A stretch of 11,232 nt of DNA from an uncultured Ruminiclostridium sp. (GCA_910585505.1 CAJUFF010000094.1:1-11232); one strand, 5' to 3'. Shown: positions 1-7,703, counted from the stretch's first letter. Notes: generated by a model from the letters alone, not told the origin. A program made the numbers and translations.

Positions 1-10
1 CAAGCGTATG

Positions 11-42
11 CGCGGCAAAGCGCGCAGCGCGGTCTTTGCGCG
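11..42. repeat. GC-rich stem-loop at the left edge
   Basis: The arms pair in three blocks: CGCG (11-14 with 39-42), CAAAG with CTTTG (16-20 with 34-38), and CGCG with CGCG (21-24 with 28-31). The loop is CAG, with small bulges at 15 and 32-33. No T-run follows on either strand, so it is not a classical terminator. It may be the end of a dispersed repeat cut by the window edge, which is inference. Confidence 0.5.
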
Positions 43-50
43 GTGTTGCC

Positions 51-98
51 TTAAGCCTCCCGCGTGAGTAAAACCGCAGATTGCTTCATATTCTTCAA
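51..98 (-). other. Possible 15-codon leader peptide or truncated gene start
   Basis: On the minus strand an AAAGGAG motif (105-111) lies 8 nt before a TTG codon at 96-98. The frame reads MKNMKQSAVLLTREA and stops at 51-53. An in-frame ATG lies at 87-89. The ribosome binding site is as good as those of the real genes nearby, but the product is too short to assign. Possibilities are a leader peptide before a hairpin (11-42), the start of a gene interrupted by a repeat, or part of a dispersed element. I cannot choose between these. Confidence 0.25.
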
Positions 99-160
99 AA
101 ACACGGCTCCTTTCATTATAATGATATATTGCAGTATAATTACAACACCATACAATAAAA

Positions 161-201
161 CAAAAAATCGGACACAAAGCACATTGCCCTGTTTCCGATT
201 T
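161..201 (-). terminator. Rho-independent terminator downstream of the first HPr-like gene
   Basis: AAATCGGA (165-172) pairs with TCCGATTT (194-201), and ACA/TGT pairs can extend the stem inward. Read on the minus strand the stem runs into TTTTTTG and then TTTT, a typical U-tract. It lies about 100 nt beyond the stop at 301. No T-run follows on the plus strand, so it acts on the minus strand. Confidence 0.7.
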
Positions 202-300
202 GAGGTTATATCAGAGTTGCAAGCAAAAAAGCGTACGCTAAAAACGATCCGTGATGCCGAAAATCAAGATTTTCAATCTTAGAGCAACGGAAAACGCCTA

Positions 301-531
301 TCAGCCTACGATGTAATCCGCCAAATCACCCTTGATAACATCGGCGTTATCCGTATGAGCTTTCATTACCAGCTCCTTGGAAAGATCGATGCTGAATATA
401 CCCATAATGGACTTGGCGTCAATTGCATATCTGCCTGAAATGAGATCCACGTCAAAATCATACTTGGACACTGTGTTGACAAATTTCTTTACGTCATTGA
501 TGGTGCTGATTTTTACCTTGTACTCAATCAT
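301..531 (-). CDS. HPr/Crh-like protein lacking the active-site histidine (copy 1)
   Basis: This 76-residue protein has the HPr fold pattern. SKYDFDV at 22-28 matches the HPr SKYDADV segment, and AKSIMGIFSIDL at 39-50 matches the HPr KSIMG segment that carries regulatory Ser46 (Ser41 here). The N-terminal HARP motif is missing: an ungapped alignment places Thr10 where HPr has His15. It therefore cannot accept phosphate from enzyme I in the usual way, but HPr kinase could in principle still modify Ser41, as with Crh of Bacillus (inference). I chose the ATG at 529-531 because AAAAAAGGAG (541-550) lies 9 nt upstream. The longer frame back to 612 would add 27 residues with no HPr match. It has its own promoter at 591-619 and a terminator at 161-201, and shares residue 41 and its length with the neighbouring copy. 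Confidence 0.85.
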   Translation of the reverse strand: MIEYKVKISTINDVKKFVNTVSKYDFDVDLISGRYAIDAKSIMGIFSIDLSKELVMKAHTDNADVIKGDLADYIVG

Positions 532-590
532 AACAAAATCCTCCTTTTTTTGGGTGCCATTGCCTTTTGCAACGTTACCTTCATAGCTTA

Positions 591-619
591 ATAGTAACAA
601 ATTTTTTCTCAAAAATCAA
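591..619 (-). promoter_or_regulatory. Promoter for HPr-like copy 1
   Basis: On the minus strand TTGATT (614-619) and TACTAT (591-596) are separated by exactly 17 nt. It lies 60 nt upstream of the ATG at 531, in the 128-nt gap between the two HPr-like genes, so copy 1 can be expressed independently of copy 2. Confidence 0.6.
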
Positions 620-659
620 GTGATTTAAATAAAATTTTTCATATAAAACTTATTTTTGG

Positions 660-890
660 TTAATCTACCAAAAATTTGCCTATTCTTGAAAGATAATCCT
701 TATAATTATCCGAATGTATTATAAGGTCAATATCTTTGTTTGTATCAAACGTAAAAAGTCCCATTATGCTTTTTGCGTTTACGATATAATTTCCGTTCGC
801 CACATCTATCGGATAATCAAAACCACATGTTATCTTGTTAAATTCTTTCATATCCTCAAAAGAACGGAGTGAAATTTTTACGTTTTTCAT
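660..890 (-). CDS. HPr/Crh-like protein lacking the active-site histidine (copy 2)
   Basis: This second 76-residue HPr-like protein is colinear with copy 1. NAKSIMGLFTFD at 38-49 is the HPr regulatory-serine segment, with Ser41 at the HPr Ser46 position. The catalytic His15 position is Ser10 and there is no HARP motif. Outside the KSIMG block it differs widely from copy 1, including CGFDYPIDV in place of SKYDFDV, so the duplication is not recent. The ATG at 888-890 is chosen because a purine-rich GAGGCGG motif precedes it; the frame extending to 929 adds only a charged 13-residue tail. It is probably cytoplasmic and regulatory rather than a phosphotransferase carrier, which is inference from the missing histidine. 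Confidence 0.82.
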   Translation of the reverse strand: MKNVKISLRSFEDMKEFNKITCGFDYPIDVANGNYIVNAKSIMGLFTFDTNKDIDLIIHSDNYKDYLSRIGKFLVD

Positions 891-941
891 AAATGACCGC
901 CTCTTTGATTTTTCTTTATTGCAGGACAATTCCCATAAGAG

Positions 942-970
942 ATTATAGTATCACTTTTTGTCAAAGTCAA
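942..970 (-). promoter_or_regulatory. Promoter for HPr-like copy 2
   Basis: On the minus strand TTGACT (965-970) and a perfect TATAAT (942-947) are 17 nt apart, about 50 nt upstream of the ATG at 890. It is back to back with the mtaB promoter at 998-1026, so the two transcription units diverge from this spacer. Transcription may also read through into copy 1, since no terminator is seen between the genes. Confidence 0.75.
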
Positions 971-997
971 GCAGGTTTTGATTTTTTTTCGGAAAAT

Positions 998-1026
998 TTG
1001 AATTTTTTTTCAAAATAATGTATAAT
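998..1026 (+). promoter_or_regulatory. Promoter for mtaB
   Basis: TTGAAT (998-1003) and a perfect TATAAT (1021-1026) are separated by 17 nt. The predicted transcript begins near 1033, giving a leader of about 55 nt before the ATG at 1089. Long T and A tracts upstream could act as an UP-type element. Confidence 0.72.
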
Positions 1027-1088
1027 AAGTAAAAAGAAAAATGCTTTTTTGTAAATTATAAACAAATGTAAGGAAACGAAAGGAAAAG

Positions 1089-2372
1089 ATGAAATTTATA
1101 ATTTTAACACAGGGCTGTAAGGTAAACCGATGCGACAGCGATACAATTTCCGCCTCAATGATTTACGAAGGATTTACAACGGCCAAAAACGGCGATATTC
1201 CCGATATCGTGATAGTAAACACTTGTACGGTAACGGAAAACGGAGATAAAAAAGCGAAAAGGCTTATTTCAAAGCTGAGGAGAACTTACCCCGCGGCAAT
1301 AATAGCGGTAACGGGCTGTTATCCTCAGGCGTTTCCCGAAGAAGCCGCGCTGAACGAATGCGCCGACATTATAACGGGCAACGCGGAAAACCTTAACCTG
1401 ACCGCACTGATTTCGGAATATATAAGAAAAAAAGAAAAAACGGTACGGATCAGTCCGCACGAAAATGTATTCCGTGAACCGGAGCGATTCGCCCACAGCG
1501 ATATGACCCGTGCGTTCATCAAAATAGAAGACGGCTGCAACCGTTTCTGCTCCTACTGTATAATCCCGAAAGCAAGAGGCCGCATACGCTCCCGCCGTCT
1601 TGAAAGCATAGCCGAGGAAAGAGATTTTCACGCAAGGGACGGTCACAAGGAAATTGTGCTCACGGGAATAAATCTCTCCTGCTACGGCTCGGATATAAGG
1701 CTTTCGCTTTTTGACGCGATTAAAACGGCGGCGGATAATCCGCTTATAGAAAGAGTAAGGCTTTCCTCTTTGGAACCGGAGCTGCTGACTCCGGAAGGGA
1801 TAGAAAAAATGTCGCGGATAAAAAAGCTTTGCCCTCATTTTCACCTGTCACTCCAGAGCGGCTGCGACGAAACACTGAAACGGATGAACAGACGCTATAC
1901 TTCCGGTGAATACGCGAAAATAGTCGGAAATTTAAGAAACGCATTTCCCAGCTGTGCCATAACAACCGATATAATGGTGGGCTTCGCGGGAGAAACCGAT
2001 GAGGAATTTGAACGCTCTCTTTCCTTCGCAAAAGAAACTGAATTTTCCCGTATCCACGTGTTTACTTACTCGGTACGCCCAGGCACCGCCGCCGCTTCAA
2101 TGCCGAACCAAATTCCCGAAGAAATAAAGGAACGGCGCTATCAAGCAATGAACAGGCTTTCGATAAGCGCTCAACAGGTTTTTTTTGCTAAAAACATGAA
2201 CGCTGTTCAAAAGGTTCTCATAGAACGCCGTACCTCTCCCGAATACATCAACGGATATACTGAAAATTATATTCCCGTGAGAATTTACGGAGGAAACGCG
2301 GCAAAACACGATATTGTAAATGTAAGGCTGACCGATGCGGGAGAAAATTTTTGCACGGGCGTTATTGTTTAA
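1089..2372 (+). CDS. mtaB: tRNA t6A37 methylthiotransferase MtaB
   Basis: This radical-SAM enzyme adds a methylthio group to threonylcarbamoyladenosine at position 37 of ANN-decoding tRNAs, in the cytoplasm. The 427 residues show the family order. The N-terminal UPF0004 domain has the three cysteines of the auxiliary iron-sulfur cluster: Cys10 (TQGCKVN), Cys46 (VNTCTVT) and Cys77 (VTGCY). The radical-SAM core carries Cys150, Cys154 and Cys157 in GCNRFCSYCIIP. A short TRAM-like RNA-binding region follows from about residue 370. The GCKVN and NTCTVT motifs and the overall match to Bacillus YqeV favour MtaB over MiaB or RimO. The ATG is preceded by GAAAGG at 6 nt spacing. It has its own promoter, and purL starts 119 nt downstream behind a separate promoter, so it is probably monocistronic. 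Confidence 0.92.
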   Translation: MKFIILTQGCKVNRCDSDTISASMIYEGFTTAKNGDIPDIVIVNTCTVTENGDKKAKRLISKLRRTYPAAIIAVTGCYPQAFPEEAALNECADIITGNAENLNLTALISEYIRKKEKTVRISPHENVFREPERFAHSDMTRAFIKIEDGCNRFCSYCIIPKARGRIRSRRLESIAEERDFHARDGHKEIVLTGINLSCYGSDIRLSLFDAIKTAADNPLIERVRLSSLEPELLTPEGIEKMSRIKKLCPHFHLSLQSGCDETLKRMNRRYTSGEYAKIVGNLRNAFPSCAITTDIMVGFAGETDEEFERSLSFAKETEFSRIHVFTYSVRPGTAAASMPNQIPEEIKERRYQAMNRLSISAQQVFFAKNMNAVQKVLIERRTSPEYINGYTENYIPVRIYGGNAAKHDIVNVRLTDAGENFCTGVIV

Positions 2373-2396
2373 TTCGTTTTTATTTGCTTTAAACAC

Positions 2397-2425
2397 TTGA
2401 AATAAACCTAAAAAAGCTGTATAAT
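2397..2425 (+). promoter_or_regulatory. Promoter for purL
   Basis: TTGAAA (2397-2402) and a perfect TATAAT (2420-2425) are 17 nt apart in the mtaB-purL gap. The leader would be about 60 nt. I see no purine riboswitch fold or PurR box in it, so no purine-specific control can be read from the sequence. AAAGGA at about 2476 is the ribosome binding site. Confidence 0.72.
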
Positions 2426-2491
2426 ATCATTAACGGATAATTTGGGAAAAATACCGATTTATAAGCTTTTTCAAAAGAAAGGAAAAACAAA

Positions 2492-5400
2492 ATGGCTGTC
2501 TATCGCATTTATGTGGAGAAAAAAACCGAATTCAACATTGAAGGAAGAGCCGTTCTGGACGATCTTCACACCGCGCTGAGAATCGAAAGCGCAACGGACG
2601 TGCGTGTTATCAACAGATATGACGCGGAGGAGATATCTGAAGAAAACTTCAGACGCTCCATACCTACCGTTTTCAGCGAACCGCCTGTTGACAACACCTT
2701 TTACGAGCTGCCCGATTTCGGGAGTGAAAAGCGTGTTTTCGCTGTGGAGTTTCTCCCGGGACAGTTTGACCAGCGTGCGGACAGCGCCGCCCAATGTATA
2801 CAGATGCTGTGTCAGGGCGAACGCCCCGTTGTAAAATACGCAAAAATTTACGTATTGAGCGGAAATATCAGCGACGAGGAATTCACGAGAATAAAGCATT
2901 ACCTTGTCAACGCGGTGGAAGCCAGAGAGTGCGGTCTTGAAAAATACGACACCCTTAAGATAAAATATGATATTCCCACGGAAGTTGTTACTCTCTGCGA
3001 TTTCCTTGAGCTTGACGAAAACGGGCTTGCCGACTTTGTGAAAAAATACGGTCTGGCTATGGACAACGATGATATAAAATTCTGTCAGGATTATTTTAAA
3101 AGCGAAAACAAATGCCCCACCATTACCGAAATAAGAATGATAGACACCTACTGGAGCGACCACTGCCGTCACACCACTTTCGGCACTGTTATTGACAGCG
3201 CGCAGATCGATGCTCCCTACATCTCCGATACATATAAGGAATACAAAATACACCGCGAAGAACTGGGAAGAGGAAATAAGCCCGTTTGCCTTATGGATAT
3301 AGCTACCCTTGCGGCAAAAAAGCTGAAAAAAGACGGTCTGCTCCCCGACCTTGACGAAAGCGAGGAAATCAACGCCTGCTCCGTAAAAATCACCGTTGAT
3401 AACAACGGCAAGGACGAGCAGTGGCTTTTGATGTTCAAAAACGAGACCCATAACCACCCAACCGAGATAGAACCCTTCGGCGGAGCGGCAACCTGTCTCG
3501 GCGGAGCGATCCGCGACCCCCTTTCGGGACGTTCCTTCGTATATCAGGCAATGCGCGTAACAGGCGCGTCCGATCCCCTTCTTCCTGTCGATAAGACAAT
3601 ACCCGGCAAGCTTCCCCCAAGAAAAATAACCACCACCGCTGCCGCAGGCTATTCCTCCTACGGAAACCAGATAGGACTCGCCACAGGCCACGTCGCGGAA
3701 ATTTACCACCCCGGCTATATGGCCAAGCGTATGGAAATCGGCGCTGTAATCGGCGCGGCTCCCATTGAAAATGTGAGAAGGGAAAGGCCCGCCCCCGGCG
3801 ACATAATCATACTTCTGGGCGGAAAAACCGGGCGCGACGGCTGCGGCGGAGCTACCGGCTCCTCAAAGTCCCACAGCGTGGAAAGCCTCGAAAGCTGCGG
3901 CGCGGAGGTACAGAAGGGCAACGCCCCAGAAGAGCGCAAGCTTCAGAGACTGTTCAGAAATCCCGAAGCCACAACCCTTATAAAGCGCTGCAACGACTTC
4001 GGCGCGGGCGGAGTTTCCGTGGCCATCGGCGAGCTGGCGGATGGTCTTGAAATAGACCTGAACGCGGTTCCCAAAAAGTATGACGGCCTGGACGGCACCG
4101 AGCTGGCTATTTCCGAATCTCAGGAAAGAATGGCTGTGGTGGTGGAAAAGGAAAACGCGGATAAATTTATTGCCCTTGCGGGAAAAGAAAATCTTGAAGC
4201 CACTCCGGTAGCGGTGGTAAAGGAAGAACCCCGCCTTAAAATGATATGGAACGGAAAAACCATATGCGATATTTCCCGCGATTTCCTCAATTCCAACGGA
4301 GCGGAAAAGCACACAGAGGTTTCGGTTCCGAATCCCAAGGTAAGCTATTCAACAGGCAGAAAAAATACCGCTTCAGACTGGGAAAGCCTTGTAAGCGACC
4401 TTAACATCTGCTCCCAGAAAGGACTTATCCAGCGCTTTGACAGCACCGTGGGCGCGGCTACCGTTTTAATGCCCTTCAGCGGAAGAACGCAGCAGACACC
4501 CACTCAGGCCATGGCTGCAAAAATTCCCGTATCCGGCGGCAACACCAATACCGCTTCCGTAATGGGCTGGGGATTTAACCCGATGATAAGCGAACAGTCT
4601 CCCTATCACGGAGCCATGCTGGCGGTTATCGAGAGCATAAGCAAGGTGGTTGCGGCGGGCGGCTCCTCAAAAAAATGCTGGCTCACCTTCCAGGAATATT
4701 TTGAAAGAACACAGAACAACCCGTCCCGATGGGGCAAACCTTTCGCGGCTCTTTTAGGGGCGTATAAGGCGCAGCTTGAGCTGTCCTGCGGCGCTATCGG
4801 CGGAAAGGACTCCATGTCGGGCACCTTCGAGCACATCGACGTGCCTCCCACTCTTGTTTCCTTTGCTGTTTCCACCGCAAAAGCCGATAAGGTAACAAGC
4901 GCGGAATTAAAGCTCCCCTTCAGCAGGCTTTATTACATCTGCCCCAAATACGACGAGAATATGCTTCCTGATTTTGAAAGCGTAAAATCCGTATTTGAAG
5001 CGGTGGAAAAGGCTATTTCCGACGGAAAGGCTATTTCCGTATGGTCGATAGCCTGCGGCGGTATTGCCGAGGGTATATTCAAAATGTCTTTGGGCAACAG
5101 AGTAGGCGCAAAGCTTGAAGCCTTGGATGACGAAACGCTGTTTACTCCATGCTATGGCGGATTTATAATAGAAGCAAGCGGCGAAATCGAAAATATGCTT
5201 TATATCGGCGAAACCTGCGAGGAATATAAAATATACTGCGGAGATACCGTGTTGGACATTGCCACTCTTGAAGAAAAGTGGAACGGAAAGCTGGAGCCCA
5301 TATTCAAAAACACCACCCCCACCGAGCCAGCTCCCGATCCGATAGCTTACGACAAGGGATGTGAAATAACCTGCGCCCCCGCCAACAGAACGGCGAAACC

Positions 5401-6196
5401 CAAGGTGCTTATCCCGGTATTCCCCGGCACCAACGGCGAGTACGATATGGCGGACGCTTTCAACAGAAACGGCGGCGAAGCCGAAACCTTCGTTATAAGA
5501 AACCTCACTGCGGCCGCAATGGAAGAATCGGCGGAAGTCTTCGCAAAGCTTATAGGCGGAAGCCAGATTATAGCCGTACCGGGAGGCTTCAGCGGAGGCG
5601 ACGAGCCCGAAGGCTCCGCAAAATTCATTAACGCGTTTTTCAGGAACCCGAGGATAAAAGACGCGATAAACGATATGCTCTATCACCGTGACGGTCTGAT
5701 GATAGGCATCTGCAACGGTTTTCAGGCGCTTATAAAATTAGGACTTCTTCCCTATGGCGAAATAAAGCCCCTGTCCGAGGACAACCCCACACTCACCTTC
5801 AACACGATAGGCAGACACCAATCACAGCTTGTTTACACTAAAATATGCACCGACAAGTCCCCGTGGCTTGCCAACTGCAAGGTGGGCGAGATATACACCA
5901 TACCCATCTCCCACGGCGAAGGAAGGTTTGTCGCCAAGGAAAACGTAATAAACAAGCTTATAGAAAACGGTCAGGTAGTAACTCAGTATGTTGACCTTAA
6001 GGGTAATCCTACAATGGATCTCGCCTTTAACCCCAACGGCTCAATGCACGCCATAGAAAGCATTATCTCCCCTGACGGCAGAGTGTTAGGCAAAATGGGT
6101 CACAGCGAGCGCATAAGCGACGAAAGATGCGCGGTAAACGTAGACGGAAATAAGCTTCAGCCTTTGTTCAAGGGCGGAGTGGATTACTTTAAGTAA
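2492..6196 (+). CDS. purL: Phosphoribosylformylglycinamidine synthase, single-chain PurL
   Basis: This enzyme catalyses the ATP- and glutamine-dependent conversion of FGAR to FGAM, the fourth step of purine synthesis, in the cytoplasm. At 1234 residues it is the long form with synthetase and glutaminase in one chain, as found in many clostridia, rather than the split PurS/PurL/PurQ of Bacillus. Visible landmarks are the linker motif SDHCRHTTF (222-230), ETHNHPTEIEP (318-328) and the glycine-rich GGKTGRDGCGGATG near 444-457. The class-I glutaminase domain starts at about residue 970, with nucleophile Cys1074 (GICNGFQ) and the His1141/Glu1143 pair in HGEGRF. All key residues are intact. Other pur genes are absent from the window, so purL is separated from the usual pur operon or this is only one edge of it. 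A transporter and a protease gene follow with gaps of 31 and 24 nt. Confidence 0.97.
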   Translation: MAVYRIYVEKKTEFNIEGRAVLDDLHTALRIESATDVRVINRYDAEEISEENFRRSIPTVFSEPPVDNTFYELPDFGSEKRVFAVEFLPGQFDQRADSAAQCIQMLCQGERPVVKYAKIYVLSGNISDEEFTRIKHYLVNAVEARECGLEKYDTLKIKYDIPTEVVTLCDFLELDENGLADFVKKYGLAMDNDDIKFCQDYFKSENKCPTITEIRMIDTYWSDHCRHTTFGTVIDSAQIDAPYISDTYKEYKIHREELGRGNKPVCLMDIATLAAKKLKKDGLLPDLDESEEINACSVKITVDNNGKDEQWLLMFKNETHNHPTEIEPFGGAATCLGGAIRDPLSGRSFVYQAMRVTGASDPLLPVDKTIPGKLPPRKITTTAAAGYSSYGNQIGLATGHVAEIYHPGYMAKRMEIGAVIGAAPIENVRRERPAPGDIIILLGGKTGRDGCGGATGSSKSHSVESLESCGAEVQKGNAPEERKLQRLFRNPEATTLIKRCNDFGAGGVSVAIGELADGLEIDLNAVPKKYDGLDGTELAISESQERMAVVVEKENADKFIALAGKENLEATPVAVVKEEPRLKMIWNGKTICDISRDFLNSNGAEKHTEVSVPNPKVSYSTGRKNTASDWESLVSDLNICSQKGLIQRFDSTVGAATVLMPFSGRTQQTPTQAMAAKIPVSGGNTNTASVMGWGFNPMISEQSPYHGAMLAVIESISKVVAAGGSSKKCWLTFQEYFERTQNNPSRWGKPFAALLGAYKAQLELSCGAIGGKDSMSGTFEHIDVPPTLVSFAVSTAKADKVTSAELKLPFSRLYYICPKYDENMLPDFESVKSVFEAVEKAISDGKAISVWSIACGGIAEGIFKMSLGNRVGAKLEALDDETLFTPCYGGFIIEASGEIENMLYIGETCEEYKIYCGDTVLDIATLEEKWNGKLEPIFKNTTPTEPAPDPIAYDKGCEITCAPANRTAKPKVLIPVFPGTNGEYDMADAFNRNGGEAETFVIRNLTAAAMEESAEVFAKLIGGSQIIAVPGGFSGGDEPEGSAKFINAFFRNPRIKDAINDMLYHRDGLMIGICNGFQALIKLGLLPYGEIKPLSEDNPTLTFNTIGRHQSQLVYTKICTDKSPWLANCKVGEIYTIPISHGEGRFVAKENVINKLIENGQVVTQYVDLKGNPTMDLAFNPNGSMHAIESIISPDGRVLGKMGHSERISDERCAVNVDGNKLQPLFKGGVDYFK

Positions 6197-6227
6197 AAAT
6201 ATGTTCTGAAATAAAAGAAGGGATATT

Positions 6228-6641
6228 ATGTGGTGGCTGTATGCCCTGTTATCCGCCGTTTTTGCCGCCGCTACCTCAATTTTGGCTAAGGTGGGAATAG
6301 AAAACGTAAATTCCCATTTAGCCACCGCGGTAAGGACGGTGGTAGTGGTTGGAATGGCGTGGATAATGGTGTTTATAACCGACTCTCAGGGCGGACTTAT
6401 GAATATCAGCCGAAAAAGCTGGATATTTCTTATACTTTCGGGTCTTGCCACGGGTGCGTCGTGGCTGTGCTACTACCGCGCCTTACAGCTTGGAGATGCC
6501 TCCAAGGTGGTGCCCGTTGACAAGCTTAGCGTAATAATAACCTTAGTGCTTGCCTTTGTGTTCCTTCACGAGGAATTTACTGCAAAATCCCTTATCGGCT
6601 GTATTTTGATAGGAGCGGGAACGCTTATAATGGTGCTGTAA
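6228..6641 (+). CDS. EamA-family half-size membrane transporter
   Basis: This very hydrophobic 137-residue protein has one EamA (drug/metabolite transporter) repeat. Five membrane segments can be drawn at about 3-20, 31-50, 64-84, 99-114 and 119-137. The family pattern is seen in SWLCYYRALQLGDASKVVPVDKLS (79-101), and the end FLHEEFTAKSLIGCILIGAGTLIM is typical of the domain. Most EamA transporters have two repeats in about 300 residues; single-repeat versions of this length exist and probably work as dimers, which is family knowledge. The substrate cannot be told. It starts 31 nt after purL behind AGAAGGGA, so it may share the purL transcript. No purine link is implied. Confidence 0.88.
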   Translation: MWWLYALLSAVFAAATSILAKVGIENVNSHLATAVRTVVVVGMAWIMVFITDSQGGLMNISRKSWIFLILSGLATGASWLCYYRALQLGDASKVVPVDKLSVIITLVLAFVFLHEEFTAKSLIGCILIGAGTLIMVL

Positions 6642-6665
6642 TATTTGTTTTAATGGGGGCGGTCT

Positions 6666-7517
6666 ATGTCGAATCGAAAAGACAACTCTAAGCTTTATCT
6701 GAAGATTCTTTTGATCTTTACTCTTATCATCGCCGCATTAATAACCTCGGTGCTTTTCATTTTCCCCACGCTGTATGAAAACGAGTGTAAGACAAGGATA
6801 AACGAAGATCTGGAAGAAAAGCTGAAAGGCGGCATACTGACCTCCAATATCCGCGTTATTCAAAGAAAATCAAAGATAATCGGCGATACGGAAGAGCTTA
6901 CCTTTTCCGCAGGAGCAAGCGGCGTGATTTTTGAAAAAAACGCGGGCGTATACTACGCGCTCACCGCTTATCACGTGGTTTCCGACGGGGACGAAAACAC
7001 AAAATTTCTGATACAGCCCTATACCGCTCCTTCTTTTTCCGAATATACCGATACAGTTTTGGAATATTACAAACAGTTCCCCGCCGCCAAGGTAGAGTAT
7101 TACAGCAAAGAATACGATCTGTCTGTATTGAGCTTTCACTCCGCGCAAAAGCTTGAAACGGTAAATATAGCGGAAAAAAACGCCGAAAAGGACGCGGAGA
7201 TAGCGGTAATAAGCAATCCGGAGGGAAAAAGCTTCGTGCATACCTTCGGCAGTATTCTCTCAAACGATATGACCTGTTTTTCCGACGGCGGCGGAGCCGA
7301 AAGCAGCTATGTAATAAAACATTCCACCTATATTGCCCCCGGAAGCAGCGGAAGCGCGGTTTTATCCTTTAACGGAGAAAATGTCGAAACCGTGGGTATC
7401 AACATAGGCGGTGGCACCGATTTTATGGGAAGATTCAGCTATGGGGCAATGATACCCTGTCAGCAGATAAAACAGTTTTTGTACGAGTGGAAGTGGGAAA
7501 AGGCTTTACCAAACTGA
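6666..7517 (+). CDS. Membrane-anchored trypsin-like serine protease
   Basis: The 283 residues begin with a short basic cytoplasmic tail and one membrane segment (about 11-34), followed by an extracytoplasmic domain. The trypsin/HtrA-type catalytic triad is visible: His103 in LTAYHVV, Asp151 in EYDLSVLSF, and Ser228 in APGSSGSAV, followed by VGINIGGG. There is no PDZ domain after the protease domain, unlike most HtrA/DegP proteins. The protein ends about 55 residues after the catalytic serine, so regulation by a PDZ domain is not expected. The ATG follows a GGGGGCGG purine stretch 24 nt after the transporter gene, so co-transcription is likely. The substrate is unknown; surface protein quality control is one possibility. 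Confidence 0.88.
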   Translation: MSNRKDNSKLYLKILLIFTLIIAALITSVLFIFPTLYENECKTRINEDLEEKLKGGILTSNIRVIQRKSKIIGDTEELTFSAGASGVIFEKNAGVYYALTAYHVVSDGDENTKFLIQPYTAPSFSEYTDTVLEYYKQFPAAKVEYYSKEYDLSVLSFHSAQKLETVNIAEKNAEKDAEIAVISNPEGKSFVHTFGSILSNDMTCFSDGGGAESSYVIKHSTYIAPGSSGSAVLSFNGENVETVGINIGGGTDFMGRFSYGAMIPCQQIKQFLYEWKWEKALPN

Positions 7518-7525
7518 GTAAATAA

Positions 7526-7687
7526 AGAAACTGTTCCAATAGGAATGGTGTGCGGATTTTCGAGCATATTTTGTTAATGACAAAGCAAAAATCCGCAGGC
7601 AGACTGTCGCCCGTCAAGGATTTTTAACGCAGTCAGCGACAAAATATGCCGAAAAGACGCGCGCCAATGCCTATGGGGACAGTTTCT
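7526..7687. mobile_element. MITE-like palindromic element
   Basis: Nearly the whole 162 bp is one imperfect palindrome. The left arm (7526-7594) and right arm (7618-7687) are inverted copies around a loop of about 23 nt. Matching blocks include the end AGAAACTGT/ACAGTTTCT, TTTTCG/CGAAAA, GCATATTTTGT/ACAAAATATGC and AAAAATCC/GGATTTTT. It encodes nothing credible. The size, terminal inverted repeats and intergenic position fit a non-autonomous miniature transposable element. No clear target duplication is visible. As RNA it would fold into a long hairpin and could affect expression between the protease and GNAT genes. Its mobility and copy number are inferred, not seen. Confidence 0.75.
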
Positions 7688-7703
7688 AAGTCAGGAGAAG
7701 AAA

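Larger units (their letters stand above)
1..300. other. Left-edge region without a convincing gene
   Basis: No protein in this stretch looks real. It holds a GC-rich stem-loop at 11-42, a 15-codon minus-strand ORF at 51-98 with a good ribosome binding site, AT-rich DNA at about 110-160, and a minus-strand terminator hairpin at 161-201. A 72-residue plus-strand reading frame (64-282) runs straight through the terminator; it is low in complexity and matches no family I know. The sequence around 1-60 is far more GC-rich than its surroundings, so it may be the end of a repeat or of a gene lying outside the window. Confidence 0.5.

Noticed and set aside
259..274. Small GAAAATC/GATTTTC inverted repeat as a terminator
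   Set aside because: The 7-bp AT-rich stem has no T-tract on either side; a better terminator lies at 161-201.
64..282. 72-codon plus-strand frame in the left region
   Set aside because: It has no convincing ribosome binding site, runs through a minus-strand terminator hairpin and has no family-like pattern.
1269..1844. 191-codon minus-strand frame opposite mtaB
   Set aside because: It overlaps the iron-sulfur and radical-SAM motifs of mtaB; composition is typical of an antisense shadow.
2426..2491. Purine riboswitch in the purL leader
   Set aside because: The predicted leader is only about 60 nt and shows neither the three-way-junction pattern nor a terminator hairpin.
2471..3709. 412-codon open frame on the minus strand opposite purL
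   Set aside because: It lies wholly opposite the conserved purL coding sequence, matches no family, and its openness follows from the codon bias of purL.
4907..5686. 259-codon open frame on the minus strand inside purL
   Set aside because: It is antisense to the conserved PurL C-terminal half, without a ribosome binding site or recognisable domain.
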